64,000 bases of DNA from Rhodopirellula bahusiensis (GCF_002727185.1 NZ_NIZW01000025.1:37675-101674), one strand, 5' to 3'. Positions 17,896 through 28,000 are shown, numbered from the stretch's first letter. Program-made: numbers and translations. The notes: generated by a model from the letters alone, not told the origin.

Positions 17896-17991
17896 CGGCG
17901 GCTAACGATGCGATGATGACGAAGCGGCGGTGGTCGCCGGTCTGAAGTGGTTAGTTAACTGCCGCCGCCCGCATATCGCTACCGTTCGCCG
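17896..17991 (+). other. attC-like integron recombination site (candidate)
   Basis: The 96-base stretch between the ankyrin gene and the next gene folds as two nested stems. Outer arms are 17896-17914 and 17975-17991 (G-G-C-T-A-A-C against G-T-T-C-G-C-C at the cores, with GCGAT against ATCGC). Inner arms are GCGGCGG (17924-17930) and CCGCCGC (17962-17968), closing a loop of about 31 bases. This two-box layout and length are those of attC sites of integron gene cassettes. The core GTTCGCC departs from the consensus GTTRRRY at one position, so it is a candidate only. No integrase is in the window. Confidence 0.5.
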
Positions 17992-18019
17992 ACCGTAGTA
18001 CGCTCAAAGCTTCACCTCG

Positions 18020-19120
18020 ATGGATGACTCTACCCGCGACCAAGTGCTTGCCGTAGCAGAAGACCTCTTCGACCGTGACTCGCTCTATAAACTTGCGGCT
18101 TCGGTTGTTGAGGCACGGAAACGCAAAAGCCTTCGCTTTTGGCAAGACGAAATGCTGTCGGAACTGAGCAAACACGCTGGGGTCGATGTCACGTCGAAAT
18201 TGAAGTTTATTGCAGTGTTCAAAGGTACGGCGGATAAATACTACACGCCACCGTCACCCGAAGAGCAAGCAGAACTCGACGAAGCCAAAGGCCAACTGCG
18301 AGATCAAGTCAGCGAGATCGGTAAAACGATTCGCAAAATTGCACGTCGCGGGGAATACATCACTCCGCCTGGAGTACCTCAGGAACCGTTGAATAATGCC
18401 GCTCGTGAGATTGGATTTCACGTCACATTCTCGCTCCAAGAACTTGTGGAGTCACTCCTTCAACACGCTGAAGAAGACGGCCACAACAAACGCAATCAGC
18501 ACATCTGCTGTGAATTGATACGTGCGAGGCATTTGGGTGCGAATGCCCCGCTTCCAAAGCTTATCAAGCTTGCTAGCGATTCGGTTGATTCCGCAATCGA
18601 ATATTTCGACGCTGGAAAGACAAGTCTTGACGGCTGGTATCGGCCGCTAAGCGAAGGCATTTTCCTCTGCGGTTACTTGGACATGAACGAAAGAATGGAA
18701 CGGCTTTGCCAATGGGCCACACCGCGCAAGAAGTCGGGCTACGAAGGTCCACTCGACAGCGAGATTCAAGAACTGACACTGGTTACGGCCGGTCTTTTTC
18801 AGGGTGATTTCAAGCCTGGTTTCGGTCGCAAACTCTCACGGTGTTCCGACAGTCGAAAAGCTCGAGTTCGACTTTTGGCAAACATCGTGCAGGCGATCGT
18901 CGACGAAGATCAAGACGCCTTCCATGTATCAACACAAAAAGCTGTGCAGAACTACCGCAAACGCAAGGCTCCTGATCCAAACCTAGCCCTTCTTTCCGAA
19001 TGTCTTCCGGTCCACATTAACACCGCGTACTATGCCGGACTATGTCGCGGGATGTCGCGATGCGATTTCCCCGACAACATCGCTGCGTACTTGTACCGGC
19101 CGATGAGTACCGAGACGTGA
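18020..19120 (+). CDS. Hypothetical protein in a possible integron cassette
   Basis: 366 residues, mostly helical and charged, without signal peptide or membrane segments. Residues about 75-110 look like a coiled coil (E-E-Q-A-E-L-D-E-A-K-G-Q-L-R-D-Q-V). The C-terminal third (A-I-V-D-E-D-Q-D-A-F then a Y-Y-A-G-L stretch) loosely recalls Imm49-type immunity proteins, but this was not firm enough to assign. It begins 29 bases after an attC-like site and ends next to a sequence like the left half of another (19126-19140), the arrangement expected of a gene cassette. Confidence 0.7.
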   Translation: MDDSTRDQVLAVAEDLFDRDSLYKLAASVVEARKRKSLRFWQDEMLSELSKHAGVDVTSKLKFIAVFKGTADKYYTPPSPEEQAELDEAKGQLRDQVSEIGKTIRKIARRGEYITPPGVPQEPLNNAAREIGFHVTFSLQELVESLLQHAEEDGHNKRNQHICCELIRARHLGANAPLPKLIKLASDSVDSAIEYFDAGKTSLDGWYRPLSEGIFLCGYLDMNERMERLCQWATPRKKSGYEGPLDSEIQELTLVTAGLFQGDFKPGFGRKLSRCSDSRKARVRLLANIVQAIVDEDQDAFHVSTQKAVQNYRKRKAPDPNLALLSECLPVHINTAYYAGLCRGMSRCDFPDNIAAYLYRPMSTET

Positions 19121-19193
19121 TGAATGCGGCGAACCATCGCAATCGGGATAAGGGCCCGGTTGCCCGGGACCCCTCCCAACCCAGGGACGGTCA

Positions 19194-19575
19194 AAGGGGA
19201 CGACGGTCAAAGGGGACGGAGGTCGTTTAACCATATTTGTGCACCGGAGCAATTCGGTAGTCCCCACGACGGCCCCGTCCGGGGCGACCTGCTGGGTTCC
19301 GCATCGGTCTCGGGGCTTCCGCCCCGAGCTACGGACGATTGCCCCATCCGGGGCGAAAGTGGAGAAGCCCGATGAAGCCGGGGACGGTCAAAGGACGGCG
19401 GGCGTTTAACCATACTCGTGCACCGGAGCAATTCGGTAGTCCCCACGACGGCCCCGTCCGGGGCGACCTGCTGGGTTCTGTCATCGGTCTCGGGGCTTCC
19501 GCCCCGAGCTACGGACGATCGCCCCATCCGGGGCGAAAGGGAAACCCGATGAAGCCGGCTCCCTTTTCAGAAAGC
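19194..19575. repeat. Two tandem copies of a ~180-base hairpin-rich repeat
   Basis: Copy 1 (19194-19380) and copy 2 (19381-about 19575) are nearly identical at an offset of about 180 bases. Each holds three GC hairpins in a row: GCCCCGTCCGGGGC, CGGGGCTTCCGCCCCG and GCCCCATCCGGGGC, separated by conserved linkers and ending in GATGAAGCCG. Most of the unit recurs at 20762-20885. Differences between copies are scattered and not frame-keeping, which argues against coding and for a structured DNA or RNA element. Confidence 0.8.
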
Positions 19576-19659
19576 CTCCAAAACGCACGAGGTGATCTCC
19601 GTCGTATAGGGAGGCTTCACCATTCCTCCGCGAAGATTCAATCGGACCGGCCTCGTCAG

Positions 19660-19755
19660 ACGCGAAAAAGGGACGGAGGTAGTTCTACCATTGGTCTGCA
19701 CCGGAGCTCTGCAGTAGCATTCTTGCTACCGGATCGTCGGATGGTACCTGCCAGC
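19660..19755. repeat. Second repeat module, copy A
   Basis: A block with GGGACGGAGGTAGTTCTACCA, GCACCGGAG, CATTCTTGCT and GGATCGTCGGATGGT in fixed order also occurs at 20581-20672. Its first part matches the front of the tandem repeats at 19194 and 19381, so the region is a mosaic of shared modules. Confidence 0.65.
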
Positions 19756-20171
19756 GTTTTTCCGTTCTCCCTCCCGAGGACGTTGCGATTTGGATCGTCA
19801 TTTCACCCTCCTGATTCATGCGCTACCCAATGTCGTAGTACATCGGTCCGTGTTCAGGGCGGATGCCCTGTGAGGACAGCGAGATGTAGCTGACCTCGAT
19901 CACTCTCATGGAGTTGGCACCTCATCGGAGCGGTCAGCGGCTCAGTTTGCGGTGTATGGCCGCTACCCAACCGGAAGGTCCGACCCACAGAGAGCCACAC
20001 CAGCCACTTCACCTCTTCGACTTCACCGCGCTATCGCCGCTCATCGCCTCGAGTAACGACATTGCGTCGGTGTATGGATGGGTGACACGAAATTCCCCCA
20101 TTTGGTGGCATTGGCCGAAAACACGACCTATCGTTTTAGGATCAGAACAAACTTGACCTGAAGCGAGCAGA

Positions 20172-20549
20172 ATGATGAAACAATTGATTGGATTTGTTGG
20201 CGCCGTCACCATCTTGGCATGCCTGGCGATTTGGATGCCTGAGTACATGGAGGCTCGAGAAAGCCGGGGCGGTCATCGGGTCAATGTTTTGTCAAATCAA
20301 AGCGGTGGAACATCGGACCCTGAGTTCATTGCATTCTGGGAATCGATTCATCGGGATCGGCTGCTCGAGTACGTTGATCGATACAATGAGACCGGACAGG
20401 TTGATCTGGACTCGCTCTCGAAGTGCGCCGATTTTGATGCCTATTCAGTCTACTTGCGAATCTCGAAATTGGAGTCCGTCAAGAAGTTTGAGTATGCACT
20501 GCGTTTCACAGACAGCCTGTTGGAATTTCAAGACCGTTTGACGCGTTGA
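20172..20549 (+). CDS. Small exported or membrane-anchored protein of unknown function
   Basis: 125 residues. An N-terminal hydrophobic segment (about 5-22, L-I-G-F-V-G-A-V-T-I-L-A-C-L-A-I-W) fits a signal anchor, followed by a polar, mostly helical domain rich in Asp, Glu, Tyr and Arg. No family was recognised. It stands alone between two repeat-rich stretches, with codon use like its neighbours; the GAGCAG eight to ten bases before the ATG is a weak ribosome site. Could be a remnant of a longer gene, but there is no direct sign of truncation. Confidence 0.55.
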   Translation: MMKQLIGFVGAVTILACLAIWMPEYMEARESRGGHRVNVLSNQSGGTSDPEFIAFWESIHRDRLLEYVDRYNETGQVDLDSLSKCADFDAYSVYLRISKLESVKKFEYALRFTDSLLEFQDRLTR

Positions 20550-20580
20550 CTTGTGGCGTGTGTTGGGGGTCAAGTTGCCG

Positions 20581-20672
20581 GGAGCGATAAAGGGGGACGG
20601 AGTTCTTTTAACCAAATCGCTGCACCGGAGAGCTTCGGACGCATTCTTGCTGGTGGATCGTCGAATGGTGCC
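20581..20672. repeat. Second repeat module, copy B
   Basis: Shares GGGGACGGAG, TGCACCGGAG, GCATTCTTGCT and GGATCGTCGAATGGT in the same order as 19660-19755, with scattered substitutions. Confidence 0.65.
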
Positions 20673-20761
20673 AAGCACCATCGTTCGGCTCGATAAGGCC
20701 CGAAGGGCCGATACATCCATTGCCGGGGTCGTCAGGCCCCGGAACGATGAACCGCCCAAAC

Positions 20762-20910
20762 AGTCCCCACGACGGCCCCGTCCGGGGCGGCCTGCTGGGT
20801 TCCGCATCGGTCTCGGGGCTTCCGCCCCGAGCTACGGACGATTGCCCCATCCGGGGCGAAAGTGGAGAAGCCCGATGAAGCCGGCTCGTTTTCCAAAAAG
20901 CCTCCAATAC
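20762..20910. repeat. Third copy of the hairpin-rich repeat
   Basis: 20762-20885 repeats the three-hairpin unit of 19258-19380 almost base for base, and the following AAAGCCTCCAA parallels the sequence after copy 2 at about 19571. The two sites lie 1.5 kb apart and flank the small gene at 20172. Confidence 0.78.
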
Positions 20911-21307
20911 GGAGGTCGTGCAGTTTTGAAGTGCCGTGCTCGCAAGGTTGAAATCAGCCTCCTGAACGCAATTGGGGAGGATCGGAATGCGAGCGTTCAG
21001 CGAGAATTCCGGGGAGGGTAATGTGCGCCTTTTCCCATGCTCGGCCCTCACCCTCGCGTACGCCTGAACGGCGTCGCTCGACCGCTCACCAAACTTCGTT
21101 TCAGGAGAGGTACGCCGTGTGGGAATCTGCCGAAAAGCGGCATCAAAAAACCGCACGATCTCTACTCACGGCAGATTTGCGTGTCGATCAATTGATCGTT
21201 CCCACAGCAGCGACGTTCTTACAATGGACAAGATCCTTGTGGACGTTGCTGGGTGCCAATAGCGAATGGGCAAAGAGGCGTTGAGGCGAGAGGCGTCCAA
21301 AGGTGCC

Positions 21308-22228
21308 TCAGGCAGGTGGCCCCACCTCTGTTGGCAGTTCGACCGGTGCGACGTCCACCTTGACGGCAAGGGTCGTGTCGCCGCCGCCTAGTACGATGCC
21401 GCGCATGGGGCTGATGTCGTCATAATCTCGACCCACACAAACCGGAATATGGTCGACGCCGATTTGACACGCATTGGTCGGATCAAAATCGATCCAGCCC
21501 AACGTTTCTCCCGCGTAGACACTGATCCACGCGTGCGATTCGTCGTTGCCAATCAATCGCGGTTTTCCCGGGGGAGGCAAGGTTCGCAAGTAACCGCTGA
21601 CATAACGGGCCGGCAATCCTAGGCTTCGCAAACATGCAATTTGGACATGCGAAAAATCTTGGCAAACACCCGCTTTCAATTCGAACGCGGCTTGTGTGGT
21701 GGTCGCGACATCGGTGGCCGTCGAATCGTATTGAAAGTCCTCGTTGATGTGCTTGGTCAAATGAAGCACTGCATCCAAGAGCGAGGAGGACTCGTCCATG
21801 ATCGACCTGGCATACTCGGCGAAGTGGTCGCCCAAAGGAATGCGAGGTGAAGCGAAGATATATTCCTTCGCGAAAAGATCCGACTCATTTTGGCCCGTTC
21901 GAATCGCGTTGACCAATTCAGCCACCGTTGGAATGCCGGGCGAATCGAATGGGTTGATCGCGTTGACTTGCACCTGACTGGTGACATTGACGACCAAAGC
22001 CTCATGCGGCGATTCGATTGCAAACGAATCGACAATGTTGCCAAAGTAGTCCGGGTGCATGTCGATTTTCGCAGGCACCGGATCAATCGAAACCGAACAC
22101 TGGTTGCAAACCACCGACGGCGGACGAGTTTGCGGACGCATGCGAAGTTGATTCAAGCAGACCGCAACGGGTTCGCTGTATCTGTACTTCGTTTCGTGAA
22201 CGATGTTGTAAGTAACCGACCGAGGCAT
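21308..22228 (-). CDS. Transglutaminase-like (papain-fold) protein
   Basis: 306 residues from the ATG at 22228, chosen over a GTG at 22237 because AAGGG lies eight bases before it. The N-terminal ~80 residues match the bacterial transglutaminase N-domain (H-E-T-K-Y-R-Y-S-E-P). The catalytic triad is visible as Cys189 (A-G-V-C-Q-D-F-S-H), His232 (S-H-A-W-I-S-V-Y) and Asp249 (D-F-D-P-T-N). Proteins of this group act as peptidases or amide-bond-forming enzymes. It is the last gene of a row with ATP-grasp and alpha-E proteins and follows the fused ATP-grasp/alpha-E gene directly. Substrate unknown. Confidence 0.9.
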   Translation of the reverse strand: MPRSVTYNIVHETKYRYSEPVAVCLNQLRMRPQTRPPSVVCNQCSVSIDPVPAKIDMHPDYFGNIVDSFAIESPHEALVVNVTSQVQVNAINPFDSPGIPTVAELVNAIRTGQNESDLFAKEYIFASPRIPLGDHFAEYARSIMDESSSLLDAVLHLTKHINEDFQYDSTATDVATTTQAAFELKAGVCQDFSHVQIACLRSLGLPARYVSGYLRTLPPPGKPRLIGNDESHAWISVYAGETLGWIDFDPTNACQIGVDHIPVCVGRDYDDISPMRGIVLGGGDTTLAVKVDVAPVELPTEVGPPA

Positions 22229-22233
22229 AAAAT

Positions 22234-24906
22234 TCACCCTTGAGTCGCTTCGGGAGGCATCAATGACTCATCCAACGTTTGTTCGCGGTCACCAGTCAGA
22301 GTTTGTTCCGGCGCGGTGTGGATGAGGTATCGCCCCGCGATGGCATTGGCGAGCTGAGGGATTCTGGCCTGGACCAATTCGAGTAAGCGTTGCAGTTCGG
22401 CACGATTCCCCGACTCGCTGACTTCTGTCAATGTCGCCACGTCGGCAATCAACAACGGGTGCTGAAGTTCTCGCGCCAAACGCTCGTCTGCACCCAATGC
22501 GACCCGTCCGGGTTCGGTTGGCAAATCGTTGAGCAACTGTTGGATGTCGTTGAGTTGAAAACGCAGTGATCGTGGGTTGGTTTCATCCGTGACCATCAAA
22601 TCAATCGTCGGTGCGGGACGAACCAACGACAAATATCGCGAACGATACGTCATCAAACTGTCGGTCGCATCGAGGATGCTTTCGCACAAGCCGACTTCGT
22701 CCGCGATCGGTCGGACCATCGTGGCAAGCAACAATTCCGCGGTCTGATCGGCTCGTTCCAAACGACGTCCCAACAAGACAAAACGCCATCCATGGGTTCG
22801 CGTGAGGCTTTCCGCAGTCAATCCACTGAACGCCATCAGGTGAGTGATCAGACGATTGAGTCGCTCCATCGCTCGAGAAACGTTGATCGTCGATGGTCGC
22901 CGCGAACCAGAAATATCCGCGTGCACACTCTGGAAAATTCGATAGGCATCGAGCGAGATCCGATCGCGAACCGCGGTCGCGTTGTGCAGCGCACTGGCGA
23001 CCGATATTTGCAATGCGCGTGGATTGGAGGTGTCGAACACACTGGCGGGCAACATGCTGTCCACTTGCGGCATCGCGCCGTCGAGACCTTCAATCGCGTA
23101 GTCCGGTTCCAATTGGCCGACAGCCGCCAAAGCAGCAATCAACCTCGACATTTCGGGCGGATCAGTGAGGTCGTCTTCACCGACCAAACGAGCCAACGTC
23201 GTCCGCAGCAATCGTGCAATGGATTCACAACGCTCGACATAACGTCCCAACCAAAACAGATGCTCCGCCACGCGACTCGGCAATTCGGCGCCGCTACGTC
23301 GCAACACAATCGTGCTCTCGTCATTCGATAGCAACGTCGTGTCATGGTCGACGGGTTTGTCGCTCACGATCCAACAATCTTGCGTCAGCTGACCCTGCGT
23401 GGGCGAGTTGCTCAGCAGATCCTCTTTGGGACTGACACGAGCCAAGGCACCCGGCAACACTTCGATACTGGTTTTGGTCTGCAACACGAACGTTCGCAGT
23501 GAGACGTGCCACGGTTCGAATCGCTCGCCGTGCCACACGGGCGTGACGCTGTGAGCCAAACGATGCTGTCCGACAAATCGGTTGGGCTGCGCCTTGATTC
23601 GACGAACCAACGCCTCCTTCTCTTCGGCTGTGCAGCGGACCGGCATCACCGGACGAGTGTCGTTGACCGCGAATGCGTCTCGCAAAACCAATTCGTCGAG
23701 ATGTTCCAGCACATAGCGACGTTCTTTCTCGGCCCCACACCAATACGTCGCGACGCTGGGGAGTTGCAGCGTTTCACCGAGCAACAACTTTGCGGCAGCG
23801 GGCAAGAATGGAATCAAAGCGGGCATCTCGGCGATCGCGGTGCCGATGGAATTGACCACCGCCAATTGGCCGCCGCGTTTGCATCGCAACAAACCTGTCA
23901 CGCCTTCGGTCGAATGACCATCCAATTCCAGTGGATCACACTTCCGATCAGAAACGTGTCGCCAAAGAACTTCGATGGGCAGCAATCCACCCAACGTTTT
24001 CAAATGCAACCGCTCGCCACGCACGGCCAAATCACGGCCTTGCACGAGTGTGTATCCCAGATACCTCGCCAAATAAGCGTCTTCAAAATCGCGGTAACTG
24101 CCGTGTCCGGGCGTCAGCAAAGCAACCCGTGGATTCTCGTTTTGGCGAGGTGCCAGTGAACGGAAGTGCCGCCGCATCGTCCCGAAAAAAGATGCCAATC
24201 GACGCACGTTCGCTGCACGACTGAGATGCGGGAAAACGCGGCCGTGAACGATGCGGTTCTCTAGCAAATAGCCCAATCCGCTCGGCGCCCGGGTGCGATC
24301 ACCGGTGACCCACCAAGCGCCATCGCTGGCACGTGCGACATCGAAGCCAACCAAGTGCAACCGATGTCCGGCCGAGACGGACAAGTTGTGATAGACGCGA
24401 AGGAACCGGGGATTGTCCCACAACAATTCCGGCGGCAACACGCGCTCGCGAATGAGTCGTTGAGGCCCAAGCAGGTCAGCCAAGATGGCTTCGAGGACGC
24501 GAGTTCGTTGTGCCAACCCGGTCGCCAACCGATTCCAGTCGTCGTCCGCGATTGCCATTGGAACGGTTGCCAATTGCCACGGACGAGTCTGCGTGCCTTC
24601 GCCCGTATCAATCTGAAAAGTCGAACCGTTTTCGCGAATCAATTGCTCGATTTGCGATTCGCGATCGTTCAGTCCCGATGCGCCGAGTGCCGAGACTTCA
24701 TCGGCAATGCTTTTCCAACACGGACGCAACGGCCCATCGGGCAGCCGACATTCGTCGTATCGTTCCGCCATCGTGGCGTAGTTTGCCAGTGACAGAGCCG
24801 GGGGCGGTGCCGGCGATGATTCACTGGATTGGGCAGCTGCGGTGGGAATCGGCACGTTCACCTGTGGTTCGATCTGAGTTGGCAACAGCGACGACCCAAG
24901 GATCAT
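22234..24906 (-). CDS. Fused circularly permuted ATP-grasp and alpha-E protein
   Basis: 890 residues joining two families that are separate genes 4 kb upstream. Residues about 60-480 match the circularly permuted ATP-grasp (DUF404/DUF407) pattern: L-L-G-P-Q-R-L-I-R-E-R, G-L-G-Y-L-L-E-N-R, T-P-G-H-G-S-Y and Y-L-G-Y-T-L-V-Q-G-R-D-L. From about 541 on comes the alpha-E (DUF403) helical domain, starting S-R-V-A-E-H-L-F-W-L-G-R-Y-V-E-R. Work on amidoligases (Iyer and colleagues) proposed that such proteins form peptide-like bonds and act with transglutaminase-fold partners. The stop lies five bases before the transglutaminase ATG at 22228, so they are coupled. Confidence 0.9.
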   Translation of the reverse strand: MILGSSLLPTQIEPQVNVPIPTAAAQSSESSPAPPPALSLANYATMAERYDECRLPDGPLRPCWKSIADEVSALGASGLNDRESQIEQLIRENGSTFQIDTGEGTQTRPWQLATVPMAIADDDWNRLATGLAQRTRVLEAILADLLGPQRLIRERVLPPELLWDNPRFLRVYHNLSVSAGHRLHLVGFDVARASDGAWWVTGDRTRAPSGLGYLLENRIVHGRVFPHLSRAANVRRLASFFGTMRRHFRSLAPRQNENPRVALLTPGHGSYRDFEDAYLARYLGYTLVQGRDLAVRGERLHLKTLGGLLPIEVLWRHVSDRKCDPLELDGHSTEGVTGLLRCKRGGQLAVVNSIGTAIAEMPALIPFLPAAAKLLLGETLQLPSVATYWCGAEKERRYVLEHLDELVLRDAFAVNDTRPVMPVRCTAEEKEALVRRIKAQPNRFVGQHRLAHSVTPVWHGERFEPWHVSLRTFVLQTKTSIEVLPGALARVSPKEDLLSNSPTQGQLTQDCWIVSDKPVDHDTTLLSNDESTIVLRRSGAELPSRVAEHLFWLGRYVERCESIARLLRTTLARLVGEDDLTDPPEMSRLIAALAAVGQLEPDYAIEGLDGAMPQVDSMLPASVFDTSNPRALQISVASALHNATAVRDRISLDAYRIFQSVHADISGSRRPSTINVSRAMERLNRLITHLMAFSGLTAESLTRTHGWRFVLLGRRLERADQTAELLLATMVRPIADEVGLCESILDATDSLMTYRSRYLSLVRPAPTIDLMVTDETNPRSLRFQLNDIQQLLNDLPTEPGRVALGADERLARELQHPLLIADVATLTEVSESGNRAELQRLLELVQARIPQLANAIAGRYLIHTAPEQTLTGDREQTLDESLMPPEATQG

Positions 24907-25052
24907 CCATCTGGGTCAACACACTTCGTCGCGGTTAAGCGTTGACGCTCAATTGTAACGAAGCTCGTGGATTAACGAATAACCTGATCAGCGGCTGGTA
25001 TTCACCATTTCCAAGGAAACTCGCGGCCTCAACAACGGTTTTCAGAGTTTCT

Positions 25053-28000
25053 TTATCCGCGTCGTAGATCCATCGTCACAGGGAACGGCTCAAATCCAGT
25101 TCGCGGTGGCAATCCAGGCAACACAATTTCGCCACCCGTCAGCGTCAATTCACGGAAACGCGATGCGCGACGCGATTCGGCTTCCTTCGGATTGACCGGG
25201 AAACGCTCGTGACTGAGTCCGCCCGGGTGGACGGTGTGGTAAGTGCACCCGCCAATGGAACGATGAGCCGCTCGGTTCACCAGATCAAATCGCAGCGGGG
25301 TGTGGATGCCGATTGTCGGATGCAAACATCGAGGTGGCTGCCACGCTCGATAGCGAATGCCAGCGACGTATTGCCCAGCGACGCCGGTCGCATGAAGCGG
25401 AACTTCGCGGCCCGCAACCATCAACGCGTGACGATCGGGTTCCAAACCTTCGACCAAGACCTGCAATCGTTCGAGCGATGAATCAACAAACCGAGTCGTG
25501 CCGCTCGCGCCGGGTTCTTCGCCCATTACGTACCAAGGCTCGATCGCACTTCGAAGTTCCACACGCATTCCATCGAGAACCATTTCCCCAATCAACGGGA
25601 ACCGGAATTCGTGATGCACCGCGAACCAATCCGCTGACATCGGGGATCCCTTGGCGTTGAGTTCCCCGACCAGTTGCGTGAGGTCCTGCCAAGCAAAGTG
25701 AGGCAGCAAGAATTGATCGTGAAGCCGTGTGCCCCAGTGTTGGATCGGGCGGTCGTAGGGTTTTTGCCAGAACGCGGCGACACACGATCGAATCAATAAC
25801 AACTGAGCCAAACTCATTTGTTCGTGCGGCGGCATTTCAAAACCACGCAATTCGACCAAGCCCAAACGACCGGTGGAACTGTCCGGCGAATACAACTTGT
25901 CGACGCAGATTTCGGCGCGGTGCGTGTTGCCGGTCAAATCAACCATCAAGTCACGGAACAAACGGTCGACCAACCACGGCGGTACATCCGTTTCTGACGG
26001 CGGCAACTGACTCAGCGCGATATCCATCTCGTAAGCCGCGTCCTGCCTTGCCTCGTCCATCCGAGGCGCTTGGCTGGTCGGGCCGATGAAACGACTGCTG
26101 AACATGTACGACAGCGACGGGTGATTGTTCCAGAACCGAATGAAGCTGGCTAACAAATCTGGCCGTCGCAAGAACGGGCTTTCGTTGGTTGATCGCCCGC
26201 CCATCACGATGTGGTTCCCGCCACCAGTCCCAGTGTGGTAGCCGTCCAGATCGAACTTCTCGGTTCCCAACCGTGATTTGCGGGCTTCGTGATATAGCGA
26301 TTCAGTCAATTCAACCAACTCATCCCATGACGCCGTTGGTTGCGTGTTGACTTCGATCACACCTGGGTCAGGAGTGACCTTGAACAACTCAATTCGATCG
26401 TCCGATGGAGGCAAGTACCCCTCGATGATGACCGGCAGTTCAGTCGCCGCACAAGTCTGCTCGATCGCTGTGACCAGATCCAAGTAGTCTTCGATCCGCT
26501 GCGTTGGCGGCATGAAGACATACAACCGGCCATAGCGACATTCGACGCAAAGTGCCGTTTGCACGACATCTTCACTGGTTGGCAAATTGTCGTCGTCTTC
26601 TTCATCCAAAACCTGAGGATGAATCCGTGTGCGTGCCTCTTCTCGAGAATCTCCTCGTTGCTGGGTGCGAGGATCCTGTTCATTGCCGCGCGGCATGTCC
26701 GTCGATGGCAGCGGTCCATGCGGAGCGGTCGGGTCCATCGGTGCGGTGTAGAACGGAACTTCCGAAGCGGAAGCAACCGGCAAACGGTCCAACGGCAATC
26801 GCAAACCAATCGGCGAATCACCAGGAATCAAATACACCCGTTCGCTTCGAACCGGCCATCGCCCACTGATCCAACCCGGACGAGCCTGCCACCACGCCCG
26901 ACGAACGGGAAGCACGAATCCAACCGGTGACCCCAATCCCGCGTTGAACGTCCGCATCATCATCGCGCGTTCGTTGGGGTCTTCTAACTTCGGGTCCGTT
27001 GGCTCGACGTCAATCGGAAGACGGTTCTCTCGCCACAGGTAGTGAAAGACGTCTTCGTGAACTGGAAACGTCATTCGAGCGCTGACATTCAGCTCACGGG
27101 CCAAAGATTTCACGAAACGTTCGGCATCGCGATGAGTGTGACCGTAGTCTTTGCCTTCGTCAGCGATCCACTGATCATCGTGCCAAATCGATTGTCCATC
27201 GCGACGCCACAAACAGGTCAGCGCCCACCGAGGCAGTGACTCACCGGGATACCATTTGCCTTGTCCGTAGTGCAGCAAACTGCCGGGAGCCCAGCGTTCG
27301 CGCAGTCGCGTGAGCAGCACATTGCTGAGCACACGTTTCTCTTCGCCAACCGCATCTGTGTTCCACTGCGGGTCATCCATGTTGTCGATTGAAACAAACG
27401 TGGGTTCGCCACCCATCGTCAACCGCACATCAGCGGCTTCCAGTTGCTCATCGATCTCTCGACCGGCCTGCAGAATGTCTTGCCAAGTGGATTCGGCGTA
27501 CGGCTTCGTCACCCGTGGATCTTCATGGACCCGCGTGACTGTCATCTCGTGCTCAAATTCGACTTCACACGGTTCGTGTCCACCAATGATCGGTGCCGCG
27601 TCGGTGAACGTCGGCGTGCAGGCCAGTGGAATGTGACCTTCGCCGGCCATCAAACCGCTGGTCGGGTCCAGTCCGACCCATCCGGCACCCGGAAGGTAAA
27701 CCTCGGTCCAAGCGTGCAAATCGCAGAAGTCTTCGGTCGGTCCATTTGGCCCATCCAAGGATTCTTGATCGGCAGTCAACTGAATCAAATAGCCCGAGAC
27801 AAACCGTGCGGCCATCCCCATGTGACGAAAAGCGTTGACCAGCAACCATGCCGAGTCACGACACGAACCGCTGCACAGCGTCAGCGTTTCTTCCGGTGTT
27901 TGAACACCCGGTTCCATGCGAATTTTGTAGTCGACCTTCGACTGAGCGGCTCGATTGACATCGACCAAGAAATCGATGATTCGCTCCGACTTCTTGGGAA

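Larger units (their letters stand above)
19121..20171. other. Gene-free, repeat-rich stretch
   Basis: No convincing gene was found in these 1050 bases. It opens with GCGGCGAACCATCGC (19126-19140), which resembles the left arm of the attC-like site at 17896. Next come two tandem hairpin repeats and a repeat block shared with the 20.6 kb region. At 19858-19873 CAGGGC-GGAT-GCCCTG forms a perfect small hairpin. Short open frames here translate the same repeated peptide (A-S-A-P-S-Y-G-R) from different copies and are judged artefacts. Confidence 0.7.
20550..21307. other. Gene-free, repeat-rich stretch
   Basis: Holds further copies of the repeats seen near 19.2-19.75 kb and then, about 21000-21120, a GC-rich segment (CCCTCACCCTCGCGTACGCC and GAACGGCGTCGCTCGACCG) of the kind often found as debris between planctomycete genes. 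Open frames such as 21021-21284 show no family resemblance and were not accepted as genes. Confidence 0.65.

Noticed and set aside
19194..19575. CRISPR array
   Set aside because: Only two tandem units of about 180 bases, without short repeats and unique spacers of even size, and no cas genes.
19339..19893. A 184-residue frame reading through the repeats
   Set aside because: It translates repeat copies whose differences do not keep one frame; the peptide recurs in other frames at other copies, so it is not a protein family.
20551..21156. Overlapping frames on both strands around 20.6-21.1 kb
   Set aside because: They are composed of the same repeats and GC-rich debris; no ribosome site and no family.
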